DNA from: Paenibacillus sp. Soil787
GTDB taxonomy: Bacteria > Bacillota > Bacilli > Paenibacillales > NBRC-103111
NCBI RefSeq assembly: GCF_001429545.1
Contig: NZ_LMSP01000027.1
Coordinates: 1-43,902, forward strand
Reading direction: 5' to 3'
Length of the DNA: 43,902 bases
In this document: positions 7,161 to 15,795 of the stretch, one piece after another
Layout: the number at the start of each line of letters is the position of its first letter
How positions within the stretch are numbered: the first letter of the stretch is position 1
Notes under the pieces: generated by a model
Told to the model about the DNA's origin: nothing
The model's input: only the letters and a program-made list of their open reading frames with translations
Database searches by the model: none
Program-made: the position numbers and the translations under genes

Positions 7161-8609
7161 TCATTTACTGTTCAGGCACTCCACAATTAATTTGTTGACC
7201 AGCCCTGGATTAGCTTTACCTTTGGTTTCTTTCATGACTTGTCCGACTAAGAAGCCGACGGCTTTTTCCTTGCCGGCTTTGAAATCCGCTACCGATTGCG
7301 GACTGTTCTCCACAACCTGTTCAACTATAGCTTTGATCGCACCTTCGTCGCTGATTTGTACAAGCCCCTGCTCTTCAACGATCTTTTGCGGCTCTTTGCC
7401 TGATTCGATCATTTCCTTGAACACCGTTTTGGCGATTTTGGTGGAGATTGTACCTTTCTCAATTAGACCAATCATCTCACCTAAGCCCTTACCCGTGATT
7501 TTCACATCAGCTAGTTCCAGGCTATTCGCGTTCAAATACCCGAGCAGATCGCCCATGATCCAGTTCGAGACCGCTTTGGCATCTTGGGTATATTGCAAGC
7601 TCTCTTCAAAGAAATTAGCCAGCTTCATGGATGAAGTAATTACATCAGCATCATAGCTTGGTAACCCGTACTCACTGCTGTATCTCGCTTTACGCGCATC
7701 AGGCAATTCAGGAATAGAAGCTTTGACGCTCGCTTTCCAAGCATCGTCGATATGCAGGCTGACGAGATCCGGATCTGGGAAATAGCGATAATCATGCGCA
7801 TCCTCTTTGCCGCGCATAGATAACGTCTTGCCTTGCGTTTCATCCCAGCGACGGGTTTCTTGCTCTACTTCGTCACCGCTGCGGAGAATTTCGGCTTGGC
7901 GGTATTCCTCGTACTCGAGTCCTCTTTGGACACCGCGGAACGAGTTCATGTTCTTCAGCTCAGCTCTCGTGCCGAATTTCTCTTGCCCGAAAGGACGCAA
8001 GCTGATGTTGGCGTCGCAGCGCAGCGAGCCTTCCTCCATTTTCACATCGGAAACATCGCAATAGATCATGATCGCTCTAAGCTTCTCCAGATAAGCCCGT
8101 GCTTCCTCCGGCGAACGGAGATCAGGCTCGGATACGATTTCAATCAGAGGCGTTCCCGCACGGTTCAAGTCCACAAGTGAGGTGTAACCACCATCAACGT
8201 GTGTCAGCTTGCCTGCATCTTCCTCCAGGTGAACGCGAGTCACGCCAATACGCTTGCTTACTCCATTCACTTCGATATCGATCCAACCGTTCAAACCGAT
8301 CGGCTGATCATATTGCGAAGTTTGGTAGGCATCCGGTGAATCCGGGTAAAAGTAGTTTTTACGGTCAAATTTACTATGTGTGGAAATCGTGCAATTGAGT
8401 GCCATAGCGGCTTTCATCGCATATTCAACTGCTTGACGGTTAAGTACCGGAAGTACACCTGGGTGACCTAAACAAACCGGACATGTATTCGTATTCGGAG
8501 GTGCTCCGAATGAGGTTGCACAACTGCAAAATATTTTGGAAGCGGTATGAAGCTCTACATGAACTTCAAGACCGACTACAGTTTCAAATTGGGTATCTGT
8601 TGCCGACAA
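7161..8609 (-). CDS. gatB: Aspartyl/glutamyl-tRNA amidotransferase subunit B
   Basis: A 482-aa protein. The catalytic kinase-like domain (about 1-290) has ETVVGLEVHVEL, SCATSFGAPPNTN, HLEEDAGK and DLNRAGTPLIEIVSEPD. A helical linker and a YqeY-like tRNA-binding tail (from about 330, ending KANPGLVNKLIVECL) follow. GatB phosphorylates mischarged Glu-tRNA(Gln) or Asp-tRNA(Asn) and amidates it with ammonia channelled from GatA. The start is TTG at 8609 with AGGAGG about 8 nt before it; no ATG or GTG is near. It is the third gene of gatC-gatA-gatB, 36 bp behind gatA. Confidence 0.97.
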   Translation of the reverse strand: MSATDTQFETVVGLEVHVELHTASKIFCSCATSFGAPPNTNTCPVCLGHPGVLPVLNRQAVEYAMKAAMALNCTISTHSKFDRKNYFYPDSPDAYQTSQYDQPIGLNGWIDIEVNGVSKRIGVTRVHLEEDAGKLTHVDGGYTSLVDLNRAGTPLIEIVSEPDLRSPEEARAYLEKLRAIMIYCDVSDVKMEEGSLRCDANISLRPFGQEKFGTRAELKNMNSFRGVQRGLEYEEYRQAEILRSGDEVEQETRRWDETQGKTLSMRGKEDAHDYRYFPDPDLVSLHIDDAWKASVKASIPELPDARKARYSSEYGLPSYDADVITSSMKLANFFEESLQYTQDAKAVSNWIMGDLLGYLNANSLELADVKITGKGLGEMIGLIEKGTISTKIAKTVFKEMIESGKEPQKIVEEQGLVQISDEGAIKAIVEQVVENSPQSVADFKAGKEKAVGFLVGQVMKETKGKANPGLVNKLIVECLNSK

Positions 8610-8645
8610 AATGAATGCCTCCTTCGTTACTCATGAACTATTAAC

Positions 8646-10103
8646 CTACAATTGCGGGCGCTGCTTATGATGATCTGTATGCTGCTCGAAAGCGTGGGCT
8701 ACACGCAGAAGGGTAGCTTCATCCAACGCTTTGCCGATGACTTGCAGGCCAACGGGAAGTTCGTTCACGAATCCGCAAGGTACGCTAATCGCAGGAATGC
8801 CCGCCAAACTGACCGGAATGGTCATGATATCGTTCAAATACATCGTGAGCGGATCACTGCTTTGCTCACCGATTTTGAATGCAGGTGTCGGAGCCGTTGG
8901 CCCGATGATGATGTCGTATTTCTCGAACACTTGATCGAAATCTTGCTTGATCAGGGTGCGGACTTGTTGTGCTTTCAAGTAGTAAGCATCATAGTAACCC
9001 GAGCTTAACGCATAAGTTCCGAGCATGATGCGGCGTTTGACCTCGGGGCCAAAGCCTTCGCTGCGCGACATGTGGTATAAATCCAGCAAGTTGCGAGCGT
9101 TGTCCGAACGCACACCGTAGCGCACGCCGTCAAAGCGCGCAAGGTTCGAGGACGCTTCGGAAGAAGCGAGCAAGTAGTACGCAGCTACCGCATACTCAGT
9201 ATGAGGCAGCGTCACTTCTTCCCATACAGCGCCTAAGCCTTCAAGCACTTTGAGCGCTTCAAGCACTTTCTCTTTGACGGCAGGGTCGATACCATTGCCC
9301 ATGTATTCTTTGGGTACACCGATACGCAGACCCTTGATATCACCGGTCAATGCGCTGAGGTAATCAGGGATATCCACTTTCGCAGACGTGGAATCCATCG
9401 GGTCGTAGCCGGCAATGGCTTGCAGCAGGTAGGCGGAGTCTTCAACGTTCTTCGTTAGCGGCCCGATCTGGTCGAGTGAGGACGCGAACGCGACTAAGCC
9501 ATAGCGGGACACAAGTCCGTACGTCGGCTTCAGCCCGACGATACCGCAGTAAGCGGCCGGCTGACGGATCGAGCCGCCTGTGTCTGAGCCCAGCGCGAAG
9601 TAAACTTCGCCTGCAGCAACTGCTGCAGCGGAGCCGCCGCTGGAGCCGCCTGGTACGTAATCCGTGTTCCACGGATTACGGGACGGATGGAAAGCGGAGT
9701 TCTCGTTGGAGCCGCCCATGGCGAATTCATCCATATTGAGCTTGCCGATCGTAACGGTTTGAGCATCCTTGAGCTTGCTAACTACGGTTGCATCATAGAT
9801 CGGCGTGAAATTGGATAAGATTTTGCTTGCACAGGTCGTTTTTAAGCCTTCGGTGACCATATTATCTTTGATCCCAATCGGAAGGCCGAATAAAGGGCCA
9901 CGTTCACTGCTGCTCGCGAACTGCTCGTCCAACTTGGCGGCAGCTTGTCTAGCGTTCTCTTCATCTAATGTAAGAAAGGCGCGAACCTTGTCCTCCACTT
10001 GCTGAATTCTTGTATAGGATTGATCCACGAGATCGGCAACTTTAAGTTCTTTGCCTTGAAGCTTCGCGTGAATTTGCTGTAGGTTTAAGTCAAACAAAGA
10101 CAA
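8646..10103 (-). CDS. gatA: Aspartyl/glutamyl-tRNA amidotransferase subunit A
   Basis: A 485-aa amidase-signature protein. The Lys-cisSer-Ser triad is seen as GLPIGIKDN (Lys about 79), GGSSGGSAAAVAAG (cis-Ser about 154) and GSDTGGSIRQPA (nucleophile about 178). GatA releases ammonia from glutamine for transfer to the tRNA-bound amino acid on GatB. The start is TTG at 10103 with AAAGGAAG seven to nine nucleotides upstream, and the N-terminus SLFDLNL fits the family. It is 28 bp behind gatC. Part of the gene (about 9430-9690) is visibly richer in G+C than its surroundings. Confidence 0.97.
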   Translation of the reverse strand: MSLFDLNLQQIHAKLQGKELKVADLVDQSYTRIQQVEDKVRAFLTLDEENARQAAAKLDEQFASSSERGPLFGLPIGIKDNMVTEGLKTTCASKILSNFTPIYDATVVSKLKDAQTVTIGKLNMDEFAMGGSNENSAFHPSRNPWNTDYVPGGSSGGSAAAVAAGEVYFALGSDTGGSIRQPAAYCGIVGLKPTYGLVSRYGLVAFASSLDQIGPLTKNVEDSAYLLQAIAGYDPMDSTSAKVDIPDYLSALTGDIKGLRIGVPKEYMGNGIDPAVKEKVLEALKVLEGLGAVWEEVTLPHTEYAVAAYYLLASSEASSNLARFDGVRYGVRSDNARNLLDLYHMSRSEGFGPEVKRRIMLGTYALSSGYYDAYYLKAQQVRTLIKQDFDQVFEKYDIIIGPTAPTPAFKIGEQSSDPLTMYLNDIMTIPVSLAGIPAISVPCGFVNELPVGLQVIGKALDEATLLRVAHAFEQHTDHHKQRPQL

Positions 10104-10131
10104 CGACAGGCACTTCCTTTCATAATGGTTC

Positions 10132-10419
10132 TTATTCTAAAACAGCTGGGACTTTGAATTGCCCGTCTTCGTGATCGGGTGCGTTCATCATCACTTTCTC
10201 TATAGGCAGCGATGGCTTCGTGACATCTTCACGCATGACGTTGACTAACGGCATGGCATGGCTTGTCGGAATAACACCTTCGGTATTCAGTTCATTAAGC
10301 TGCTCGGCATATTTTAAAATGGCATTTAGCTGCTCGGTAAATAGTTCTTTCTCGTTATCACTCAGGTCGAGTCTAGCCAACTTCGCAACGTGCTCGACAT
10401 TTGTTTTCGTTATGCTCAA
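10132..10419 (-). CDS. gatC: Aspartyl/glutamyl-tRNA amidotransferase subunit C
   Basis: A 95-aa protein of the usual size, with VEHVAKLARLDLSDNEKELFTEQLNAIL and the C-terminal MREDVTKPSLPIEKVMMNAPDHEDGQFKVPAVLE pattern typical of GatC (quoted in part). It holds the GatA-GatB complex together. The start is TTG at 10419 with AAAGGGGTG at about 8 nt spacing. It is the first gene of the operon, behind a good sigma-A promoter. Confidence 0.95.
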   Translation of the reverse strand: MSITKTNVEHVAKLARLDLSDNEKELFTEQLNAILKYAEQLNELNTEGVIPTSHAMPLVNVMREDVTKPSLPIEKVMMNAPDHEDGQFKVPAVLE

Positions 10420-10464
10420 GTTCTCTACACCCCTTTAATCAATCAGCATTTAGTCATTCTTTTC

Positions 10465-10493
10465 ATTATATCCCAGATATTTTACGAACTCAA
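10465..10493 (-). promoter_or_regulatory. Sigma-A promoter of gatCAB
   Basis: On the minus strand TTGAGT (10493-10488), a spacer of exactly 17 bp, then TATAAT (10470-10465). It lies directly after the terminator of the efflux operon and about 45 bp before gatC. Confidence 0.85.
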
Positions 10494-10498
10494 TCCAG

Positions 10499-10585
10499 AA
10501 AAAACCACATATCAAAAACCACAGTCTCTCTTCAGCTTGGTTTGGAGGCCATCGCTAAGAAGAAGCTGTGGTTGAGTTTGTGGTT
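10499..10585 (-). terminator. Long-stem terminator of the efflux operon
   Basis: Inverted arms of about 20 bp lie at 10503-10524 and 10566-10585, each carrying a doubled AACCACA / TGTGGTT with a few mismatches around a 40-nt centre. On the minus strand it is followed by a T-run. It sits just behind the TolC-like gene. Confidence 0.65.
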
Positions 10586-10590
10586 AAGAA

Positions 10591-11886
10591 TTATTGGATA
10601 AATCCCGTATCCATCGCTTTCGCTTTTTCATTAAACACGTAATATTTGAGCTTAGCAGCGGCTAAGGCCGTTTCGTTCTGACGGACTTTGATCTCGAATT
10701 TATTCAGATCATGCTTGGAGATGACGCCAACACTATAGCGAAACTTCATTTTGGACAAATCGGCCTGTACATCATTCAAGTTCCGCTGTTCCGTGAGAAC
10801 GGCTTGATACGCATTCTTGGCATCGTTGTACGTCGCTTGAATTTTCTTGGTCAGTTCAAGCTTGCTTTGCTCATTTTTCTGCCCGTTTATAGCCAGATTA
10901 ACGCCTTGATATGTCTCACCATATGTGTTCTGAGTAACCGTGTGACCCGTTTCCCATACGGCTTCGTCGATGTTATTGCCGGCTGTTTTCATCTGATAGG
11001 AAGCCTTCAATAAGGTAGTCGTGTCTGTCTCCAAAATGGGATCTACTGAAATAGACTCGATATCCTTGATAACTAGATCAGGGTCGTAGGAAATCCCAAT
11101 ATCGGTCGAAAGCTGAACTAGCCCCAACCGATAGTTATTAAGCAATGTTGCGATATCGTCTTTTTGCTTATTAATAGCTTTCTGCACCGTCTGCACGTCG
11201 TCAGGTGAAGCTAATCCTTGCTGCGCGAAAAGCGTAGCTTTCAGCAGGTCTTTGTCCATTACAACTTCGTATTCCTGCATGAAATCAAGCTGCTTCTTCT
11301 GTGCTACTAGCTGCACATATTGCGCGATGGTTTGCAGGCGGATGCCCGCCTTAGCTTCATCTGCTTGCAGCAGCGAATTCCGCCCATCCGTCCCGAGCTG
11401 ATGCGCAGCTGTGCTCATTTGGGCGCGTTGGGAGGATATGATTTTATTCATGCCGCCCGCGAGAGCCCCCATCCCCTGCATCATTTGGTTCATCGCCGTA
11501 TTTTGCATGACAGTCCAAGCGATATCGGTTGGGCTGGTGAGGTTAGGCAGCTGAGGATTTCCTGTATGGGTGACCTCCGCAGGAGTGCTCGGCAAATGAC
11601 CGGGCGTCATCGAGGCAGAACCCATTTCGTTCATTTGCTGTTCCAGATCGCCCTTTTTACTGCCTTGAGCTGCGTATTTTAGCGTTAACAAGGCAAGGTT
11701 ATGGGAATCCTTCAGTGCTTTATCCAGCACATAGGTCAGATCCACGGAAGATACAGTTTCCAGATCGTCTACATTGACGTATACATTTTGATTTGGATCT
11801 TGGACCGTATCGGCGAATACGAGAGTTTGCGTTGTGCTTGAAAGGAGTAACAGGGCTGCTGATAAACTTATGAGCGTTTTTTTCAT
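10591..11886 (-). CDS. TolC-like outer-membrane-efflux-family protein (secreted)
   Basis: 431 aa from ATG 11886, which has AAGGAAG at 8 nt; a start 21 bp upstream, 3 nt after the permease stop, is the alternative. A clear signal peptide (MKKTLISLSAALLLLSS..., cleavage near FA-DT) has no lipobox. The rest is long helices in two repeats, ending in an ATYNDAKNAYQAVLTEQ...KFRYSVGVISKHDLNKFEIKVRQNETAL stretch (abridged), the helical part of TolC/OEP proteins. A methionine- and proline-rich insert spans about 85-150. In Gram-negative bacteria such proteins form the outer channel of efflux pumps; here there is no outer membrane, so the role is open. It is the last gene of the efflux operon. Confidence 0.75.
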   Translation of the reverse strand: MKKTLISLSAALLLLSSTTQTLVFADTVQDPNQNVYVNVDDLETVSSVDLTYVLDKALKDSHNLALLTLKYAAQGSKKGDLEQQMNEMGSASMTPGHLPSTPAEVTHTGNPQLPNLTSPTDIAWTVMQNTAMNQMMQGMGALAGGMNKIISSQRAQMSTAAHQLGTDGRNSLLQADEAKAGIRLQTIAQYVQLVAQKKQLDFMQEYEVVMDKDLLKATLFAQQGLASPDDVQTVQKAINKQKDDIATLLNNYRLGLVQLSTDIGISYDPDLVIKDIESISVDPILETDTTTLLKASYQMKTAGNNIDEAVWETGHTVTQNTYGETYQGVNLAINGQKNEQSKLELTKKIQATYNDAKNAYQAVLTEQRNLNDVQADLSKMKFRYSVGVISKHDLNKFEIKVRQNETALAAAKLKYYVFNEKAKAMDTGFIQ

Positions 11887-11910
11887 AAAAATCGCTTCCT
11901 TCCTCATCAG

Positions 11911-13143
11911 TTATAACGAGATATTTGATCCGGATGGCAGCATAACTTGCGTGCCCGGAGCAGTATCTTTGGACTTCTTTTTAGAGAAAATAACGAAACG
12001 AGTTAATAACATAGCAATGAAATAAGTGAGTGCACCGGTCAAAATCAATGAAACGCAATCATGCCAAATGACAGAAAAGTCATTTCCTTTAACAAATACG
12101 TTGCGTACGCCATCTAAAAAATAAGTGAGCGGAAGCATATGCCCGAGCACCTGGAGCACCTTAGGCATGGCTTCGAATGGCCAAGTGAACCCCGATAGCA
12201 TGAAAGAAGGCACCGCAATTAACATCGCAGTCTGCGTCGCTCCAAGCTGATTGCTCGAGAATAAGCTGATAAGATAACCGATACCGCTGACGGCAAAGGT
12301 AAAGCTCAGAACGATAGCCAAGCCGACAAGCAAACTGCCGCTCATAGGTGCACCAAATGCATACAAAGCGATAACGAAGGTAACCGCTGTGTTAAAGAAA
12401 TTGATTAAGAAATAGGGAGCTGTCTTCGCATAAGCGATGCGCCACGGATTTCTTCTCCACGCCTCGAAACGCTGCCACGTCCCAGCATCTTTCTCGCGAG
12501 TGATGGTTAAGGCTATGCCAAGAAACAGAACTTGCTGTAAAATCGCGCCAACTAATCCGTATAGCATAAAGTCACTATAGTTGAAAGCTGAATTGTACAT
12601 AATGCGATACCGGAAAGGAATCGGAGAGAGTGTGTTCATCACTTCTTCATTCTGCAGTCCTTGCTTTAATTGAAGCTTTTTTTGTGAGTAACCCATGCTG
12701 AAGGTTGTGATGACTTCGTTTGCACCCTTGGTAGCGGAGTTCGAAATCATCATGTTGCTGCCGTCGATCAGTGTGAGCAGCGGCAACGTCTCGCCATGCT
12801 TCAGCTTCGCTTCGAAATTAGAGGGAATGATAAGACCTACCTTGGCCTCTCCCATAGAAAGCGCCCGCTTCACTTCTTCCTCCGAGTGATATTCCTTCTT
12901 GATCTGGAACGTTTCACTTTGCTCGAAGGCTTGAATAATTTGACGACTAAGAGGACTTTGGTCTTCATCGATAACAACCGTGGCCATTTCGGTCACTTTA
13001 TGGTGTAAGTAAATCGATCCGAAGAGCACCGTATAAAGAATCGGAACGAAGAACAAGATCAGAAAAAGACGCCGGTCCTTCAGAATGTGCTTCCATTCTT
13101 CTGTAATTAGCTTGCCAATCTGAAGATCCATCTCCTTCATCAT
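11911..13143 (-). CDS. ABC-2-type transporter permease
   Basis: A 410-aa protein. The first helix (about 22-45) follows an EEWKHILKDRRLF segment typical of ABC-2 permeases. A large extracellular domain (about 46-190) comes next, then five helices with the conserved LTITREKDAGTWQRFEAW loop and PLTYFLDGVRNVF. It resembles YhhJ/YbhR- and NatB-like drug or lipid exporters. No ATP-binding subunit is encoded next to it. It overlaps the adaptor gene by 4 bp (ATGA), so they are translationally coupled. Confidence 0.85.
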   Translation of the reverse strand: MMKEMDLQIGKLITEEWKHILKDRRLFLILFFVPILYTVLFGSIYLHHKVTEMATVVIDEDQSPLSRQIIQAFEQSETFQIKKEYHSEEEVKRALSMGEAKVGLIIPSNFEAKLKHGETLPLLTLIDGSNMMISNSATKGANEVITTFSMGYSQKKLQLKQGLQNEEVMNTLSPIPFRYRIMYNSAFNYSDFMLYGLVGAILQQVLFLGIALTITREKDAGTWQRFEAWRRNPWRIAYAKTAPYFLINFFNTAVTFVIALYAFGAPMSGSLLVGLAIVLSFTFAVSGIGYLISLFSSNQLGATQTAMLIAVPSFMLSGFTWPFEAMPKVLQVLGHMLPLTYFLDGVRNVFVKGNDFSVIWHDCVSLILTGALTYFIAMLLTRFVIFSKKKSKDTAPGTQVMLPSGSNISL

Positions 13144-14414
13144 CCTTCCGTTTTACCGTTCCATTGCAAGGTCATCCCTGTTGTTGCTGTGTCTGGCAAT
13201 GTGTTCAGTTCGATTCTGATCCCAAACGAACGAATGTCCGTTTCGCCTGAGGTTTGTGTCGCTTTCTTGATGGCGAAATCCGGAGCAGCCGCTACAGTTC
13301 TAACTGTACCAACGATTTTCTCGCCCGTTGACAGCATGGTCATGCTGATGTTGTTGCCTACTTTCAGTCCTGCTATAGATGTCTCCGGCAAGTAAAACTT
13401 AGCCCAACGTTTCTCCGTTGACTCGACCGAGAGTACCGGGAATCCAGAGCCTACAAGCTCGCCTGCCTGTGCTGATTGACTAAGAATGACTCCGTCGACT
13501 GGTGCGACCAACTCTGTGTAGCTCAAGTAAGTCTCTGCTTCCAGCTGAGCCGCTTTCGCTTGCTGTTCACCGGATTGCGCTGATTGAATTGCTCCTTGAG
13601 CTTGCTGCACAGCCGCTGTCGCCGCCGCTACATCGCCCTCTCTTACCTGTACGTTGCCACGATTAGCTTCAGCCAGCTTCAAGGTCGCTTGCGCTTGGGC
13701 TAGCAAAGCTTCCGCACCACGAATTTCTTCCTCACGCGGTCCTTGATTCGCCATGTTTAATTGCTGCTGGGCCAGGTCGCGTTTCGTTTTCGCTTCTTCG
13801 AAGCTAACCTTCACTTTATCCACGTCAGCCTGGGCAACAAGTCCTTGCTCCAGCATCGCTTTCATCCGATTCAAGTTCTGCTCAGCAATAGTGTATACTT
13901 CGGAAGCCGCTTGGAACTGGATCTCAGCTTGCTTCTTCTCTTCCGGACGCGCCCCATTATGCAGCCCATCTACTTTGGCTTGTGCCGCGCTAACCGCTGC
14001 TTTGGCCTGCTCGACTTGCTGCTCGGCAGTATCAGCCGTTACGTTAACACCGGCAATGCCCTGCTGCTTCTTCGCTTGAGCGGTCGCAGTAGCTCCTTGC
14101 GCCTCTGCGATCTTGCCTTGAGCGAGCGCGACGGCCGCTTTGGCCTGCTCGACCTTCGCTTCAATCTCGGTGCTTTGCAGACGGGCCAGCACTTGCCCTT
14201 TTTTCACAACATCCCCTTCTTTCACGAGGATTTCGGTGACTCTTCCGCCCACTTTGAAGCTGGCGCTTACTTCGTTCGATTCAATATAAGCCGTAGGATG
14301 CAGCTGGTTAACGACATCTGTTTGGCTAGTTGCCTGTTTGGTTGTTAATAGAAATGCACTCGTTCCGATGACAATAGCCATCGCGGAATAAACCATTGGT
14401 CTAATAAAACGCAT
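13140..14414 (-). CDS. HlyD/MFP-type efflux adaptor protein
   Basis: A 424-aa protein with an N-terminal signal anchor (about 6-25). A lipoyl/biotinyl half-motif follows (VSASFKVGGRVTEILVKEGD, from about residue 49), then an alanine/glutamine-rich coiled-coil hairpin of about 200 residues, then the second lipoyl half (YTELVAPVDGVILSQSAQAGE) and a beta-barrel. This is the plan of periplasmic adaptors such as YbhG, including the long VRQKKA-type hairpin. ATG 14414 has GGAGGGG at 5 nt. It is the first gene of the transport part, 34 bp behind tetR. Confidence 0.87.
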   Translation of the reverse strand: MRFIRPMVYSAMAIVIGTSAFLLTTKQATSQTDVVNQLHPTAYIESNEVSASFKVGGRVTEILVKEGDVVKKGQVLARLQSTEIEAKVEQAKAAVALAQGKIAEAQGATATAQAKKQQGIAGVNVTADTAEQQVEQAKAAVSAAQAKVDGLHNGARPEEKKQAEIQFQAASEVYTIAEQNLNRMKAMLEQGLVAQADVDKVKVSFEEAKTKRDLAQQQLNMANQGPREEEIRGAEALLAQAQATLKLAEANRGNVQVREGDVAAATAAVQQAQGAIQSAQSGEQQAKAAQLEAETYLSYTELVAPVDGVILSQSAQAGELVGSGFPVLSVESTEKRWAKFYLPETSIAGLKVGNNISMTMLSTGEKIVGTVRTVAAAPDFAIKKATQTSGETDIRSFGIRIELNTLPDTATTGMTLQWNGKTEG

Positions 14415-14448
14415 AATTACCCCTCCATGAAATAAAAATGAAAAAAAA

Positions 14449-15024
14449 TTACTTAATCAGAAAGTTATCAAAATAGAGCTGCAGCGTGTTCATAATCCGC
14501 TCGTCGGTTAATGGCACGTTCTGCTTCTGCTTCTCCCAATCAAAAACTAACGCGACATACAGCTTGAATAAAATGAAAGCCGTCATCTTCGGGTCACAGT
14601 TCTTCATCGTGCCGTTATGTATCGCGCGATCCATATGTTCACTCATGAACTGGATCACTTCTGTTTCGATACTAGCTAGCGCTTCGATTGTTACTGGACT
14701 GCCAAATTGTTGAACCTCGTGAGCTAATTGAATGAGCAGCTCATGCTCTTTGCGAAAAACGAGAATCCCATAAATAGCACCATGAATTTTCTCGAAGGGT
14801 GTAGCCCCTTCTGCAATTGCTTTATCGGCAACTGCTTTCATTTCAGCAATTAACGACTGTACAATTTCATGCAAAAGATCTTCCTTATTGGCGAAAAACG
14901 TATAGATCGTCGCTTTGCCGACACCGGCAATTTTGGCGATTTGATCCATCGTTGTACCTTTGTACCCAAAAAGTGAAAAAGATTTCTTCGCTGCTTCCAT
15001 AATCAACAATTTTTTGGCATCCAT
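14449..15024 (-). CDS. TetR-family transcriptional regulator
   Basis: A 191-aa protein. An N-terminal helix-turn-helix (AKKSFSLFGYKGTTMDQIAKIAGVGKATIYTFFANKEDLL region, residues about 10-50) is followed by a helical ligand-binding domain. It probably controls the adaptor-permease-TolC genes immediately downstream, most likely as a ligand-released repressor; the gene order recalls cecR-ybhGFSR of E. coli. ATG 15024 has GAGGTG at 5 nt. Copy 2 of the 90-bp repeat starts about 90 bp upstream. Confidence 0.9.
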   Translation of the reverse strand: MDAKKLLIMEAAKKSFSLFGYKGTTMDQIAKIAGVGKATIYTFFANKEDLLHEIVQSLIAEMKAVADKAIAEGATPFEKIHGAIYGILVFRKEHELLIQLAHEVQQFGSPVTIEALASIETEVIQFMSEHMDRAIHNGTMKNCDPKMTAFILFKLYVALVFDWEKQKQNVPLTDERIMNTLQLYFDNFLIK

Positions 15025-15114
15025 ATGCGCACCTCAGAACTGAAATACTAAAATAGTTTTGTGTTCGGATATTAATGTACCACCATTTCATGATTTTAGC
15101 AACTAAATTAAATA

Positions 15115-15194
15115 AGGATAAACGATTCCGTCGTCCTTCAGGGACGAGCGCGTTTGTCAAGACTGATGACGCGAAGCAAAAGTATAAAACTTTT
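15115..15194 (+). repeat. Dispersed 90-bp structured repeat, copy 2 of 5 (truncated)
   Basis: It matches the family from the AAGGATAAACGA start through AAGTATAAAACTT, then diverges, so the second hairpin and the closing arm of the outer stem are missing. It lies upstream of tetR. Confidence 0.85.
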
Positions 15195-15389
15195 TGTCCA
15201 TCCTTTTAGTGCGAAAGCAAACGTTCCTCCAAATGATTATCTGGCACACACAATCCCTATGGGCAGCGGTTTAGCTCGAAATGAGTTTAAGCAAGATCAG
15301 CCTGCTTATTCAATCTACAATCGAAGCATCATGTCAGATAAGACCAATGTACATGCTTATTAGCTAAACAACGTTATATTTCCCAAAGG
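15195..15389. other. Intergenic stretch with no recognised feature
   Basis: About 195 bp between the truncated repeat and the repeat-rich element. A short open frame runs through it but has no ribosome site and begins inside the repeat. No promoter or hairpin stands out. Confidence 0.5.
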
Positions 15390-15473
15390 GGCTGTCCCAA
15401 TAGTCATTTTAGGATGTTATGCCACTCTACTACCCTTTACTATACGATTCGATGGTAACCAGACTTTGCTGAG

Positions 15474-15648
15474 GGAACGTCGATGCGTTATTTGGATGAA
15501 AAGCACCAGAATTCATGAAGAAGTGGAACAACAATGCGTTATTTCTCTGTTTTTTGCCTCGGATCGTTCTTTTTGAGCAAATAACGAACTGAAGTTCCTC
15601 ATATTCGGTTTTTATTGCAGATTTCCCAAAATAACGAATCGACGTTCC
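15474..15648. repeat. Array A: four 22-bp units, plus-plus-minus-minus, about 51 bp apart
   Basis: Units at 15474-15495 (+), 15525-15546 (+), 15577-15598 (-) and 15627-15648 (-). Each has the form GGAAC-N10-TATTT-N2. Starts are 51, 52 and 50 bp apart, and the two halves are mirror images, so the whole can fold as one long interrupted hairpin. The same plan recurs in array B. Confidence 0.88.
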
Positions 15649-15654
15649 GCACAG

Positions 15655-15699
15655 AAACAAAAAATGAGATGGCAAAACCTTGCCATCTCATTTTTTTGT
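15655..15699. terminator. Perfect bidirectional hairpin with A/T runs
   Basis: AAATGAGATGGCAA pairs perfectly with TTGCCATCTCATTT (15662-15675 and 15680-15693) around a 4-nt loop, flanked by A- and T-runs. It has terminator form but no gene ends beside it; it belongs to the repeat-rich element. Confidence 0.7.
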
Positions 15700-15742
15700 T
15701 TTCTGCGCTCCTAAGCGAAAATTTCTATTTTTGAGACAGCAT

Positions 15743-15780
15743 CAAAACAAAACCCGCACTAGTGAGCACTAGGCGGGTGT
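15743..15780 (-). terminator. Terminator after the 126-aa hypothetical gene
   Basis: On the minus strand CCCGC-CTAGTG pairs with CACTAG-TGCGGG around a 2-nt loop, followed by TTTTGTTTTG. Confidence 0.85.
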
Positions 15781-15795
15781 TTGATGAAACATGTA

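Larger units (their letters stand above)
15390..15740. mobile_element. Possible MITE-like element with GCTGTCYCAA ends
   Basis: The left end has GCTGTCCCAATA (from 15391). The right end, read inward, has GCTGTCTCAAAA (15740 leftward): 10 of 12 positions agree as an inverted repeat. The ends resemble the GGGGCTGTCTCAAAA type found on some insertion sequences. There is no transposase; inside are only a four-unit palindromic array and a terminator-like hairpin. No clear target duplication was found, so this remains tentative. Confidence 0.3.

Noticed and set aside
15154..15363. Plus-strand frame of 69 codons between tetR and the repeat element
   Set aside because: It starts inside the 90-bp repeat, has no ribosome site, and its composition does not look coding.
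15474..15648. CRISPR array (22-bp repeats with about 29-bp spacers)
   Set aside because: Period and unit size look CRISPR-like, but half of the units are inverted, the unit cores vary, there are only four units, and no cas gene or leader is nearby.
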